From Filosporella fistucella (taxonomy: Eukaryota > Ascomycota > Leotiomycetes > Helotiales), in the NCBI GenBank assembly GCA_030077755.1, contig JAQJZZ010000008.1:4278001-4342000 (forward strand): a stretch of 64,000 nt of DNA, read 5' to 3'. The number at the start of each line of letters is the position of its first letter. Position 1 is the first letter of the stretch. The notes below the pieces were generated by a model. It was given only the letters and a program-made list of their open reading frames with translations. It was not told the origin of the DNA and did no database searches. Shown here piece after piece: positions 47,656 to 58,588 of this stretch. Position numbers and translations under genes: made by a program.

Positions 47656-50600
47656 ATGAGGTTTTCTGCATTTATTTCTGTGCTTGTGGCTGCTGTCTGC
47701 GTGTCTGCGCAGACTCAGTGGCCCATACATAATGATAATTTGACTTCAGTGGTAGAGTGGGACCATTACAGTTATATTATCAATGGGCATCGTCTATTTA
47801 TTTGGTCTGGAGAGGTGAGTCAATTGTCGGAGTCGGCCTTTTGGTATACGTGCTCATATCTAAGATCCATTACTGGAGAATTCCTGTCCCTGAGTTATGG
47901 ATTGATATTCTACAGAAAGTTAAAGCAGCAGGGTAAGAGTCGATCCATACCTTCTACAGCAAAGGCTTATATCTTTCAGGTTCAATACCGTCAGCTTCTA
48001 CGGAAATTGGGGTAAGTCTCTTGATCACAGCTGCAAAATTTATGTTGACAGTCACAGCATTTCACAGTGCAAAAGATGGCTCTCTTGACTTCGAGACCGG
48101 AGCACACAATTTCGAGAAGCTCTTCGAAATCACGAAGCAACTTGGTCTCTACGTTCTTTTTCGACCTGGGCCATATGTGAATGCGGAGACCAATGCTGGC
48201 GGCTTCCCAGGATGGCTCACAACTGGCGCATACGGGACTCTGCGCAACAATGACACCCGATACACTAAAGCGTGGACCCCATACTTCAAGAAGATGTCCG
48301 AGATCGTGGCCAAGCATCAAGTGACAAACGGTGGCAATGTCTTTATTTATCAGGTTGAGAATGAATATGGAAATCAATGGACCAACGTTGCTAAGAAAAC
48401 ACCGAATTATGCCGCGATTGACTATATGGAACTTCTTGAGAAGGCTGCTAGAGATTCGGGAATCGACGTTCCACTGATCCACAACAATCCGAACATGAAC
48501 ACAAAGTCTTGGTCCACGGACTATGGTGCTGGAGTTGGGGGTAACGTCGACAATTATGGATTGGATCACTATCCCTCGTGCTGGTCATGCAATCTAGCAG
48601 AATGTACTGGTACGAATGGAAATGTGCCGGAATTCACAGTCTACGACTACTATACAAACTTCCAGCAAGTAGCTCCAACTCAACCGAGTTTCCTTGCAGA
48701 GTTTCAAGGTGGAAGCTATAATCCATGGGGTGGACCAGAGGGAGGTTGTGTCAACAACACCGGACCAGATTGGGTAAATGTATATTACAGACACAACATT
48801 GCCCAGAAAGTCTCTGCGATGAACGTTTATATGTTGTTTGGAGGAACAAACTGGTAGACATCCCTTTTCAAGCGGCCATCAGGTTTCTTTACTAACTGGA
48901 AGTCGTAGGGGTAATATCACTTCGCCGTGGCGACAGAAAATATACTAACAGCATTTATATAGGAGGGCTCCCAATGCCGCAAGTTGGAACAAGTTATGAT
49001 TATAGTGCACCAATCAGTGAGTTTTTTCTCTCTCATCAAAGGAGTCCTTATTGACACCTTGAAGGTGAAAGTAGAACTATTGGCGACAAGTACCACGAGA
49101 CGAAGCTATTTGCTCAATTCCTTCGAGTTGCTCGAGACTTGACGAAGGTGGACAAAATTTCAAACGGTACGACGTTTGCATCCGATCCCAAAATCTATAC
49201 GACCGAACTGCGAAATGCAGACACAAATGCGGGATTCTATGTAACCATCCATACCTCATCGCCCTCTACAGAGCTTACGCCCTTCAAACTTAATGTCTCT
49301 ACATCGCTTGGAAACCTTACAATTCCTCAATATACCCCATCCATCATTCTGAATGGTCGACAGTCCAAAATTATAGTCACAGACTTCAGTCTTGAGCACA
49401 AAAAGTCCAAACTCATTTACTCAACAGCTGAAGTTCTCACTCTCTCGACACAAGACAGCATGCCTCTTCTGTTCCTTTGGCTTCCCTCTTCTGAGTCTGG
49501 CGAATTCTATCTCTCCTCGACGAAATTAGCGTCAGTCCTCAAAAAAGATGGCTGCTCCAATCTCAACATCAAGGAGCGAAGTAATGGATTAATCATCTCA
49601 TATACGCAACTATCAGGAACTTGTGTCTTGAAATTTGATAACGGGATCCGAGCGGTCTTGACAGATAGAAGAACAGCATATACGACATGGTTCCCGACTA
49701 TTTCCACAGATCCATTCACACCCGAGAACTCGACGATAATAGTACAGGGTCCTTATCTCGTTCGCACCGCAGAGGCGAAGAGGGATGTTTTACAGTTAAC
49801 GGGTGATTGGACGAGCACTGCTTCTCTTGAGATATATGCTCCTGAAAAAATATCGAGTGTAATATTCAATGGGAAGAATGTCAATGTTAGGAAGACGAAG
49901 TATGGGAGCTTGATTGGCACTATTGGATCATCAGTGAATACTATTGAAAGTATTAAGGCTAGTCTACAAGCTTTGACTGGATGGCAAGTTGCAGACGGCC
50001 TACCGGAGAGGAAACCAGAATACGATGATTCAAGGTGGGTCCTAGCAAACAAGAGCACGACACAGAATCCAACGAAGCCGGCTACTTATCCAGTCCTATA
50101 TGCGGATGATTACGGTACTATTTCCTTCGCTCTACCTCAGCTCTGCTGTATTAATCATAAGAATAGGGTTTCACTCCAATATTCTCCTCTACCGAGCTCG
50201 TTTCCCCACTCCGTCAAATTCAACGTTGACAGGCGTTACTCTCTCCGTAATAGCTGGAACATCCTCGTACGTTGTTGCCCTGTCAATCTAATCCGTGCTC
50301 CTGAACCCAATCCGGATCTCTAGCTAATAAATTTGCACAGAGGATGGTCTGCCTACTTGAATGGAAACTTCATAGGCTCTCACCTCGGCTCAACCTCAAT
50401 CACCAATTCAACGTTGACTCTCTCATTCTCAAACACGACACTTTACTCACCGGCCAACTCCACTGCCGAAAACGTTCTCTTCGTAATAGTAGATAACATG
50501 GGCCACGACCAGACCTCAGGAGCTACAAATCCGCGCGGAATATGGAAAGCTATACTGAACACTGCATTAGGTGATAAAGTAGCTTTCACATCTTGGAGAA

Positions 50601-51350
50601 TTGCAGGAACTGCAGGAGGAGAATCAAACATTGATCCTGTCCGCGGACCTTTGAATGAAGGTGGTTTACATGGAGAGAGATTAGGCTGGCATTTGCCATC
50701 TTATTCTCCCTCTACCCATGCTACCGATCTCTGGACATCAGCGGAGCTGTCGCAAGGTCTCTCTCAAGCAGGTGTAAATTTCTATCGGAAAGATATCGAA
50801 CTTGATGTTCCAGAGGGAGTCGATATTAGTTTAGGGTTCAGGATAGGGAGCCCAGCTGGGTCGAAAATTAGGGCCTTGATCTGGGTGAATGGGTGGCAGT
50901 TTGGGAAATATGTGCCGTGGATTGGGAACCAGGTCTCTTTTCCTGGTATGTGTTTTTTGTCCTTTCCTCCTTTTTCGTCGACCTGTCGTTCGACATCCAC
51001 CCCCCTCCCCCCCCCTGGGTTCCTGCTAGCATTCCCCTCTCCTTCCACTCAAAGCAAAATCCTTTCAATCTCCTTCCACCCCCCCATACATCAAGCATAG
51101 TAACTTTACACACAAATCAACAATCCAATGGGTCAAACTAATCTCTTCAGTCTTCCCCGGTATCCTAAACTACCACGGTCCCAACACCATAGCCGTCAGT
51201 CTCTGGACTCAAGACGCCCTAGGCGGTTCCCTCTCTCTAGATTGGGAGGTGCTAGGTGTTGTTGAATCGGCGTTCGATCCGGGATTCAAGGGGGAGGATA
51301 TGGGGTATTTGTATAAGGATGGGGGTGTGGATAGGGGGATTTATTATTGA
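47656..51350 (+). CDS. Secreted GH35 beta-galactosidase, 1021 aa, 10 exons
   Basis: Exons 47656-47814, 47865-47932, 47980-48011, 48058-48853, 48909-48910, 48963-49016, 49065-50114, 50167-50266, 50341-50945, 51151-51350; total 3066 nt. ATG 47656 begins a signal peptide ([18 protein letters not shown]). The catalytic TIM barrel shows [25 protein letters not shown], the acid/base in [10 protein letters not shown] (Glu 189) and the nucleophile in [10 protein letters not shown] (Glu 301), then [22 protein letters not shown]. Beta-sandwich domains fill the rest, with [13 protein letters not shown] and [15 protein letters not shown] near the end. It should release terminal beta-galactose from lactose or plant cell-wall galactans outside the cell. 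The fifth exon would be just 2 nt; see the separate entry. Two acceptors are AAG, and the last intron (205 nt) is C-rich. Confidence 0.88.
48854..48962 (+). other. Paired introns around a 2-nt exon (stwintron-like)
   Basis: Intron A is 48854-48908 (GTAGAC, ACTAAC branch, GTCGTAG) and intron B is 48911-48962 (GTAATA, TACTAAC branch, ATATAG), separated by GG. Removing both turns ...AACTG + GG + GAGGGCTC into Asn-Trp-Gly-Gly-Leu, the conserved GH35 sequence. Removing either alone, or everything from 48854 to 48962 as one intron, shifts the frame. Confidence 0.75.
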
Positions 51351-51778
51351 AAAGTGATAATAAAAGATGGAGGGATATGTAGGAAAAATTGAAAGAATTT
51401 GGATTCTTTGATGATCGTGATTGCCGTTGTACCTGAGGGTGTTGAGATGATGAAGGGTTGAACCGAACGGTCGGAAGGAGATGCGAGGTTGAAATCATGA
51501 GTATTATGTTAGAAGATAGGACCTAGTGTCTCTTTAACTGTTCCCGTGTCCTGCTTCTAAAGAGGTCTAGACACGATTAGCATTTCTCGTGAGCAGCGAC
51601 GCGACGGCTCGCCGCCAAGCAAAGAATAGTAAGATGGAGTGAAGCAGGGGATATAATATTCAATGAATTCATTCCCATGTACAAAGTTGTACAGTCCAAT
51701 ACCATTATATCTGCGCCTCTTGCCAAGGATGCCGCCATATGCACATTATTTCCCTTTTCTTCCCTGCTTACTTCCAAC
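51351..51778. other. Convergent intergenic, 428 bp
   Basis: This is 3' flank of two converging genes. Only low-complexity frames; nothing else seen. Confidence 0.6.
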
Positions 51779-53886
51779 TCACTTCCTCTTCGTCGCACTC
51801 CCCTTCTTCGCACTTCCCGTGGCCTTATTTCCAACACTCTCCAACACCTTCTTTGCCTCCTTCACTCCCTCGAGCCCCTCCTTTATACTTCCATCCGCAA
51901 CAGCCGGTGCACTCAACGGCTTACTAGCCAATTTCTCCTCGATCGGCTCATCATCTCCTCCTTGGCCGAACTCGTTGACACGTGTATAATCAATCTTATA
52001 CTTATAGCTCTGATACAGGTAGACAAAGAAAATCACATCGTCACGCAGAGTAGCTAGACGATGGAGAGTAGGCATTTTGATGGTGAAAGCGAAGAGGTCG
52101 TCAATGAAGGTGTTGAGGAATTTGTAGGTCATTGCTTTGGCTGGCATGTGGGCGACGGATTTGAGGCGGTAGTTGATGTAGAGGGAGGGAACCATCATTA
52201 GGAAGCCGTAAGCGTAGACGGAGCCAACGAGCGTAGTGATCACGAAAGAGTACCACGATTTGTGGGTTTCGTATTTGAGAGAGTAGGCTGCGTATGCTAG
52301 TAGGAGAGGAACGGCAATCATGTAGAGATATTTGAATGCTACTTCATCGTACTCTTTAGTCTTTTCTTCGGTTTCTGAAAGAACGTGTTTGTCCTCGAAA
52401 GCGATACGGTATTGGAAGATAGAATCAGGTGCTGGGCGAATTCTAACGTTGACCACGGTAGTGATCTTCCAAAATTCGAGGAGGATACCCATTCCTTGAG
52501 AGAAAAGGATCATCCAGCTTGTATTCTCATTGTTGTCTAGGAGGTAGAGGAAAATAACGCCTTGCATGAAAACATTGGCGAGAATGGACCGGACAGAAAT
52601 ACCGACATTGTTCTTCTTGTTGCGGTAATGGCTGATATCGGATTTGAAAGCCAGCATCTCGAAAACCATGTGGAAGATACTGACAATAACAGTTGTTGCA
52701 AGAAGATAGATATTGGTATCGAGCAGGACTTCCTTGATCATTTCAAATTCGCTGCCATCTCCGCCACCAGGTGCCATCTGGCCATTAGCAGCATTTCTAG
52801 CAGTTTGCTTGACACCTTCATCAATGCTGGAGATCATGCTAAACTTCCAATTGGCCAGGTGATTCAAATTAATATGAAGGGGTAGACGCTTAACAGTCGA
52901 GTTCAGTGCCATCATGTGAGTTCTGAGTTGCCAGAATGTATTGACGTACAGAACTGGATAATACCATCCATTCTGTCCAGTAGCATCTCGAGCTCCAGTG
53001 GCTTCCATATGCACATATTGACGAACGGCAGGATGTAAAGTAGGATATTGCATGACGCCAGTATCTGGAATGAAGGACATGGTGAAGTTTGGGTGGTAGT
53101 GCGAGTTGATAATTGGGCCGGTAGGAATTTCTTCCTCGGGCTTTTCTGTCAGCTTTTCCGTAGAAAGGGATTAGAGATTGCCATACCTCATCAGTTTCCT
53201 CCGCAGCTGCTAACAGGTTCTTGGTCTTTTTGATCTTCTTTTGCGCCAAATATTGCGTCAAGGGATGAATAAAATGGTATGCCTTACTTGGATCATATCC
53301 GTGGACGGACGGATCCAAGTTCGCACCTTTCAAACCGACATAGAAATGCGCCCACAAAGTTCCATTATGCTGCACCTCTCTTGGCACCTCGAAACTCGTA
53401 TCAATGACTCTATTTTCCTCATAATTGCCCAACACAAATCCATGCTCGTCAACCACTACTCTCTCTTTTGGTACCTTAGCCAATGGTTCCGCAACAAATG
53501 TGGGAGATATGGTAATCGTGATATCTAAAGGAGAATCGAGAGGCCACATAGGCGCGATCCGTTGCGGAATTGGATTGTAGATTGCGCCATCGTCGAGATG
53601 ATCTGGGCGCGCAAGGAAAGGTGGGATTTCCGCGGTATTGGCTGGGACAGTAATCACAGCTCCGGATTCATCGGTCGTAGTCGTTGTGGCAGACTTATTA
53701 CCTAGGAACTTTCCCATCAATAGGTTCGTGACGAAAAAAATGGCGAGTCCTTGTAATGCGGATTTAACGACAGGCTACTGCTGTCAGTTGGCTCATATTT
53801 ACTTGTTTCTGTAGACAACATACACTCATCCCACCTTCAGTCTGTGCTTGCGCAACAGCACCTGCTGGAGCTGCTGGAGGAGGCAT
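51779..53886 (-). CDS. CLPTM1-family multipass membrane protein, 670 aa
   Basis: Exons 53886-53824, 53774-53187 and 53140-51779; total 2013 nt. The N-terminus (MPPPAAPAGAVAQAQTEGG) precedes a first membrane segment (LQGLAIFFVTNLLMG). A large lumenal domain follows, with NGTLWAHFYV and the conserved WYYPVLYVNTFWQLR. Later come several membrane segments including NIYLLATTVIVSIFHMVFEMLAFK, the SWYSF and YGFLMMVPSLYINYRLKSV regions, and FNTFIDDLFAF-like helices. The tail is Lys/Ala-rich. CLPTM1 proteins are ER/Golgi membrane proteins linked in animals to receptor trafficking and lipid scrambling; the fungal role is little known. The second intron uses GAAAAG as acceptor (AAG). It is head-to-head with the LOG gene. 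Confidence 0.93.
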
Positions 53887-54467
53887 TGTCGAGTTGGTGA
53901 TGCGAACTCCTTTGGTGTTTGAGTTATGAGGAAAGGAGGTTGTCGATTGCGAAATGTTCTGGCAATGGAAATGTCCCACTTCACTCTCCACTCTTGTTCT
54001 CGAATGCCGCTAGAATTTCGTGGACCGAACCCCGACGACATCTCCTGGATCCTGGATTGTCTGCACCAATCAGAATTCACGTGGGCTTACATGGCCGAGA
54101 CGGCTGCACGCGGCCGTGAGTCTGGGAGTCTGTGAGTCAACCCCAGAATTCCGGATCTGGTAATAAAGTACTTCGAGTCCTTTGACCTTCAACTTTAATT
54201 TTGCCACTCTAAATAACATCTTCTAAATCGAGACTACTATTGGAATTACCTCCACTTTTCGGTTTCCTTGATTGCATTTGCCATTACACAATCAAGTGAC
54301 ACCAGACCATCATCTGACCGCCTTGCCGAGCCTTGTCAGGTACGATCTTATATCTCCCACTCTTATTCAATTTCAACTGAATTACCTTTCGTTAAAGCGT
54401 TTTCCTAGCACTGTCTCAGATCATACCAAAACCTGAATCTCGAGTCCACAACTTGCAATTAGAAATC
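53887..54467. promoter_or_regulatory. Divergent promoter, CLPTM1-like / LOG gene (581 bp)
   Basis: Both genes are transcribed outward. The stretch is CT-rich near the LOG ATG. Short frames at 53919-54135 run through the promoter and look like chance. Confidence 0.55.
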
Positions 54468-55314
54468 ATGGCATCCGGAGGAGTCTCCCCTGCACCATCA
54501 ATGCACGAGGGTAACACCGAACACTCAACAGCTGGTCATGGCCCATCCAAGCTGAATCCAGCAAATATCATACACACATCTGGAACCGAAAACTCTCATC
54601 CAGCTCAAGATGGCACAATTACCAAGATATGCGTTTTTTGCGGTGCTTCACCAGGAAACTCACCTGCTCATATGGTAATTTACATTCCAATACCCCGCCA
54701 AGTCCAGGACCAAGCTAATTGAAGAATAGGAAGCTGCTCGTGCCCTTGCGCAAGTAATGCACAAGAACAACATTTCACTTGTCTATGGCGGTGGAACAGT
54801 AGGTCTCATGGGCGAAATAGCACGTACACTGGTCTCCCTCTCTGGCCCGTCTTCCGTCCACGGCATCATTCCGGCTCCGTTGGTTAAGTACGAACGTGGC
54901 CCCGATAGCACCGTAGCTACAGACTCTCTACCTGAGTACAGCATCTATGGCAAAACGACTGTGGTCAAGGATATGCATACCCGTAAGCAAATGATGGCTC
55001 AAGAGGTCTTGGCTGGGGGTGAAGGATCCGGTTTTATTGCTCTGAGTGGTGGCTATGGAACACTAGAAGAATTGATGGAAGTTGTTACTTGGAATCAATT
55101 GGGGATTCATAATAGAGGGGTGGTGGTTTATAATGTGGAGGGATATTGGGATGGATTATTGGCTTGGGTGAAGGGTGCTGTCGGTGCGGGGTTCGTGGGA
55201 CAGGGAAATAAGAATATCATTGCTCAGGGCAAGACGGCGGAGGAGTGTATCAGAGGGTTGAGAGAATATCAGGTTGCTGAAGGACGATTTAAGTTGCAAT
55301 GGGGAAATGAGTAG
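54468..55314 (+). CDS. LOG-family protein (lysine decarboxylase-like, cytokinin-riboside phosphoribohydrolase fold), 263 aa
   Basis: Exons 54468-54674 and 54730-55314, total 792 nt; ATG 54468 (MASGGVSP). The first 60 residues are a poorly conserved extension. Then comes the Rossmann fold start ICVFCGASPGNSP, VYGGGTVGLMGEIA, HGIIPAPL, DMHTRKQMM (catalytic Arg region) and SGGYGTLEELMEV. The usual family motif is PGGxGTxxE; here Pro is Ser. The core Gly, Thr and Glu of the nucleotide-binding site are kept. LOG enzymes release free cytokinin base from its riboside monophosphate; in fungi a general nucleoside-monophosphate hydrolase role is also possible. The protein is likely cytosolic. Confidence 0.92.
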
Positions 55315-56260
55315 CGGGTTCGGCATGGCGAGGTAGTGAACGCTGGGCATGATTTTGACGGTCTCTTATGCACCTGAGATAGAATTGAGGGCAGGAATCT
55401 CAAGCCGGCGCTTGGTGCACAGGCACAAACACTTCAATTTGGAGTCGGCGTATAAATGCTGCTATAGCTAGCATCTGCGTTTTCTGGCCGGGAAAAGTGG
55501 GTAGACTTAATCTAGAGCAGAATAAATAGACTTGCCTTTAAGACACTACTGAGGCACCCTTTCTGGTTGTAACGTGTGGTTGCTACTGAAGAGCGAAACA
55601 TATCGCCTAGTGTCAAGTGACTTCAAATAATAGGAGTGGAAAGGTGCATGTTATCTGTTACGCAACTGCAATACAAGGCGATATTCAATGAATGGCAAAA
55701 AATCACCAATATGGCATCAATCGGAAATTTCAGTCCAATATAGACCCAAGTACATGCTAAATAGATCCCGTGGCTTTGAAAGCGAGGAGAAGATATACAC
55801 TGAGTTTCGGTTTACTTGCTCTTAGTTGCCTCTACAATTTGATTTTGTTAAAATATGAATTTTAAAAAACAGACTGTGATTATTGTCTTGTAAAAATTAA
55901 CAGTTCTATTTATTTTAGAAAATAAGACGCAACGCAGTAAGAGGCTACGAGAACTCGGGACGGTGCACCTGAGGAGCTTACGGGCCAAAATAAGCTGTTT
56001 AGAGAGCTACTTGTTTGAGGTATAAAGTCTTTAAATAAGGGCTTTTGTCTTGAGTAGCTGAGATGCTCTCCGATTGCCAATAACAGGTTACAACCAGCAG
56101 CCGTTGATTTTCATTCTGGGCGCATTAAACTCATTTCTCCTTGAAACCAATTAGAACCAAAACTCATTGGGAATGTCTATTCATGGATCTGGCAAATATC
56201 AGATTGCCTCTATGCTCATCTTTTTGCAAGCAGTTCATATTCTTACATTCATCACCATCT
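55315..56260. other. Convergent intergenic, 946 bp
   Basis: The 55600-56000 segment is AT-rich. No coding frame over 60 codons is convincing. It holds the 3' flanks of the LOG and proteasome genes. Confidence 0.55.
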
Positions 56261-57148
56261 CTACGAATCAACCTCCATACTCTCTTCACCCTCATTCTCC
56301 GCAACCATGTCAACCCACTGCTTAACCTCCATCCCATCATAAAGCTTAAACGCCTCAATCTTGCTAGCTCCCTCCTTTCGGATCCCTACAACACCCACAC
56401 TACAGTTCTCAACTGTCAATTCCTTATCTTGTGCCAAACTCTCCTTCAATGCCTTTAATCCATGTACCACCAACTCCTCTCTCCCACAGTCTGCAAAAGA
56501 CTCCAAGTTCCGCTCCAAATATGTCCGCGCCATCTGACTACGTGCTCCGATGGCACAAGCCAACATCTCCTGTGTCATGCCCGAAGGCTGGAATTCAAAT
56601 AGATGTGGTCCTAACTCATCGACACCTGCTACCAAGAGACCGACTCCATAAGGTCGCTTGCCATAATGTTGGGTATTAGTCTGTGCTCTGTCACCGATAG
56701 AAGAAACGAGGCGTTCGAGAGGGATGGCGCGGCCGTAAGTAAGGCGAGAGGAGAGTGATTGTTGTTTCATGAAGTTGGAGAGGACACGAGCATCGGATGC
56801 TAGACCAGCGAGAGAGAGACCGAGGTGCTCGTCGATAGCGATGATCTTTTTTTGGTACGAGGAGAGTTCTTCTGCATTGCGCTGGGAGACTTAGCTGGGG
56901 TAGTTGGAGACAGGAGGAGGAATTACCTTTATGGCAACCAGTACGGCGTGTGTCTTGCTGACTAGACCTACGACTACACTTCCTTGCTTTACTGCTTCGG
57001 AGGCATATTCGACTTGGAAGATGCGACCTTGTGGGGAGCTTCAATCGGGGGACATATTAGCCTCCCTTCAGTACGAACTATAGCTCGCGTTTGTAGCTAG
57101 AAGAACTCACAATGTGACCGAATCGTTGTCGTAATTATTTCTGAACAT
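56261..57148 (-). CDS. PRE5: 20S proteasome subunit alpha type-1 (Pre5/PSMA1), 256 aa
   Basis: Exons 57148-57111, 57038-56927 and 56881-56261; total 771 nt. The short first exon gives [12 protein letters not shown], then [18 protein letters not shown] (the alpha-subunit signature), [24 protein letters not shown] and the [13 protein letters not shown] region. Length agrees with the family. The alpha ring gates entry to the 20S core in the cytosol and nucleus. The first intron ends in GATTGAAG (AAG acceptor). It is head-to-head with VPS55. Confidence 0.97.
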
Positions 57149-57575
57149 CTTGACTGTCTGCGGGATTGCGAAAAGAGCGTATCAAGATGTAGATGCAAGA
57201 GGAAAGCGTAGATTTGAGGTTGTGAATTGGTGTTGTATGCGCGAGGCAGACACGGTGATGAAGCTTAGGTGCAGTTCAGATTAAGGTTGCCGTAGTTGTG
57301 ACAGGGGTAGGTAGTTGAGCCGCATTCGCAACGTCAGCTTCGCCCGCTTGATCCAGGTGATAACCTCACTTCCAACTGCATTTGATTTGAGCACACGACA
57401 TCGAATCGATACGAAAAGAAATAGCTGGCAGAACAATCGCAGATAAGCTCTGCTTGATGCGATAATACGGGATACGATACAATTTCAGTGTGAGATTAAA
57501 GTGCACAAGCAAAACCCAGCCTCGAGCGACCACCATTACACCATCACCGTGCCTCTCTTCGAATCAATCGCAAAC
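57149..57575. promoter_or_regulatory. Divergent promoter, PRE5 / VPS55 (427 bp)
   Basis: The two start codons are 427 bp apart on opposite strands. No specific proteasome control element was verified. Confidence 0.55.
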
Positions 57576-58254
57576 ATGGCCGCAGGCCTGAAAACGATAA
57601 TTTCTCTCTCTTTTGTACGTCTTCCCATTCCCCGCTCATGGAGCCTGTATGGAAAGATCACCTCTCATCCTTCCTCAAATCCTGCCTCAGCCTCCTAACA
57701 CCCCTCAGGTCCTAGCAATAGGTTTCCTCCTTGTGATCCTCTCTTGCGCTCTCTTCAAGCAATACCTTCCACTCCTTGTCGTTGCGACTTACGTACTTGC
57801 TCCTCTCCCCAACTGGATTTGTGGACGATGCGCCAACCCTGATGACTTCGTCGAGAGTGCGGGGAATGCAGTTGTGGATTTCGGGAGGTTCTGCACGGGT
57901 TTCTTGGTTTTAATGGGTGTTGGTATGTTTCATTTCTATTATTGATGCTAGTTGTGAGGGCTGGGTAGATGAATTGTGATTTCGGAATACAGCCTCGTCG
58001 CAAGTCATAAGGTGGGGTAGGCCAGGCGAGGATCAGATGCGACGAAGAAGTCTGGGACAATTACGAATTTTGAGACTGAGTTAATGAGGTTGTCTGGGGT
58101 TTATGCTGACAAATTCACAGCTCTTCCTGTGTTACTGGCTCACTCCGGCATCATCGGCTGGACAGCGGCTATCATGTCCATCACAGGTGGAGTACTCATC
58201 TATGGTACTATCATCGCATTCTCCATGTTCTTTGAGGAAGAACATGAGTTTTAG
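57576..58254 (+). CDS. VPS55: Vps55 family endosomal membrane protein, 128 aa
   Basis: Exons 57576-57614, 57709-57922 and 58121-58254; total 387 nt. The protein starts MAAGLKTIISLSF and then VLAIGFLLVILSCALF; four hydrophobic segments follow, with the conserved APLPNWICGRCANPDDF between the second and third and GNAVVDFGRF just after. It ends in an acidic FFEEEHEF. Vps55 works with Vps68 in late endosome to vacuole transport and is homologous to mammalian endospanin. Length agrees with the yeast family. The second intron is long for this window (198 nt). Confidence 0.96.
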
Positions 58255-58588
58255 GCAACGCTACGAGCAGGCGGCCGCTCGAGGAAGGAAGGATTTTCGG
58301 AGGGAAATTAAGGCGGCAAGCATTGTGTACAGTGTAGCATATATCAGGTATTTGGGTTTCCGTTTCAAGGTCTGAGATCACAATATAGCGCGCACAATTT
58401 TTATTTCCAATGATGGTTCTGTCTAGAGTCTATTCTGTCTTAGTGATGTGGGTATCGTTGAGTGAAGCTTTCCTGTAGTATTAGATGCCCTGCCCTTCAA
58501 TACGTTGAGTATCCCGGTCCTAAACATTTAAACGCCATGAGGGTTCCCCTTCTATAAGCAAAACAAATACTCAAACATCATACAAGGC
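58255..58588. other. Convergent intergenic, 334 bp
   Basis: It holds the 3' flanks of VPS55 and the PABA synthase gene. Nothing else seen. Confidence 0.6.

Noticed and set aside
48021..48857. Reading the GH35 gene as a broken pseudogene because of the stop after GGTNW
   Set aside because: All other exons keep frame and catalytic residues, and two well-formed introns around GG restore the conserved sequence exactly, so a splicing peculiarity explains it better.
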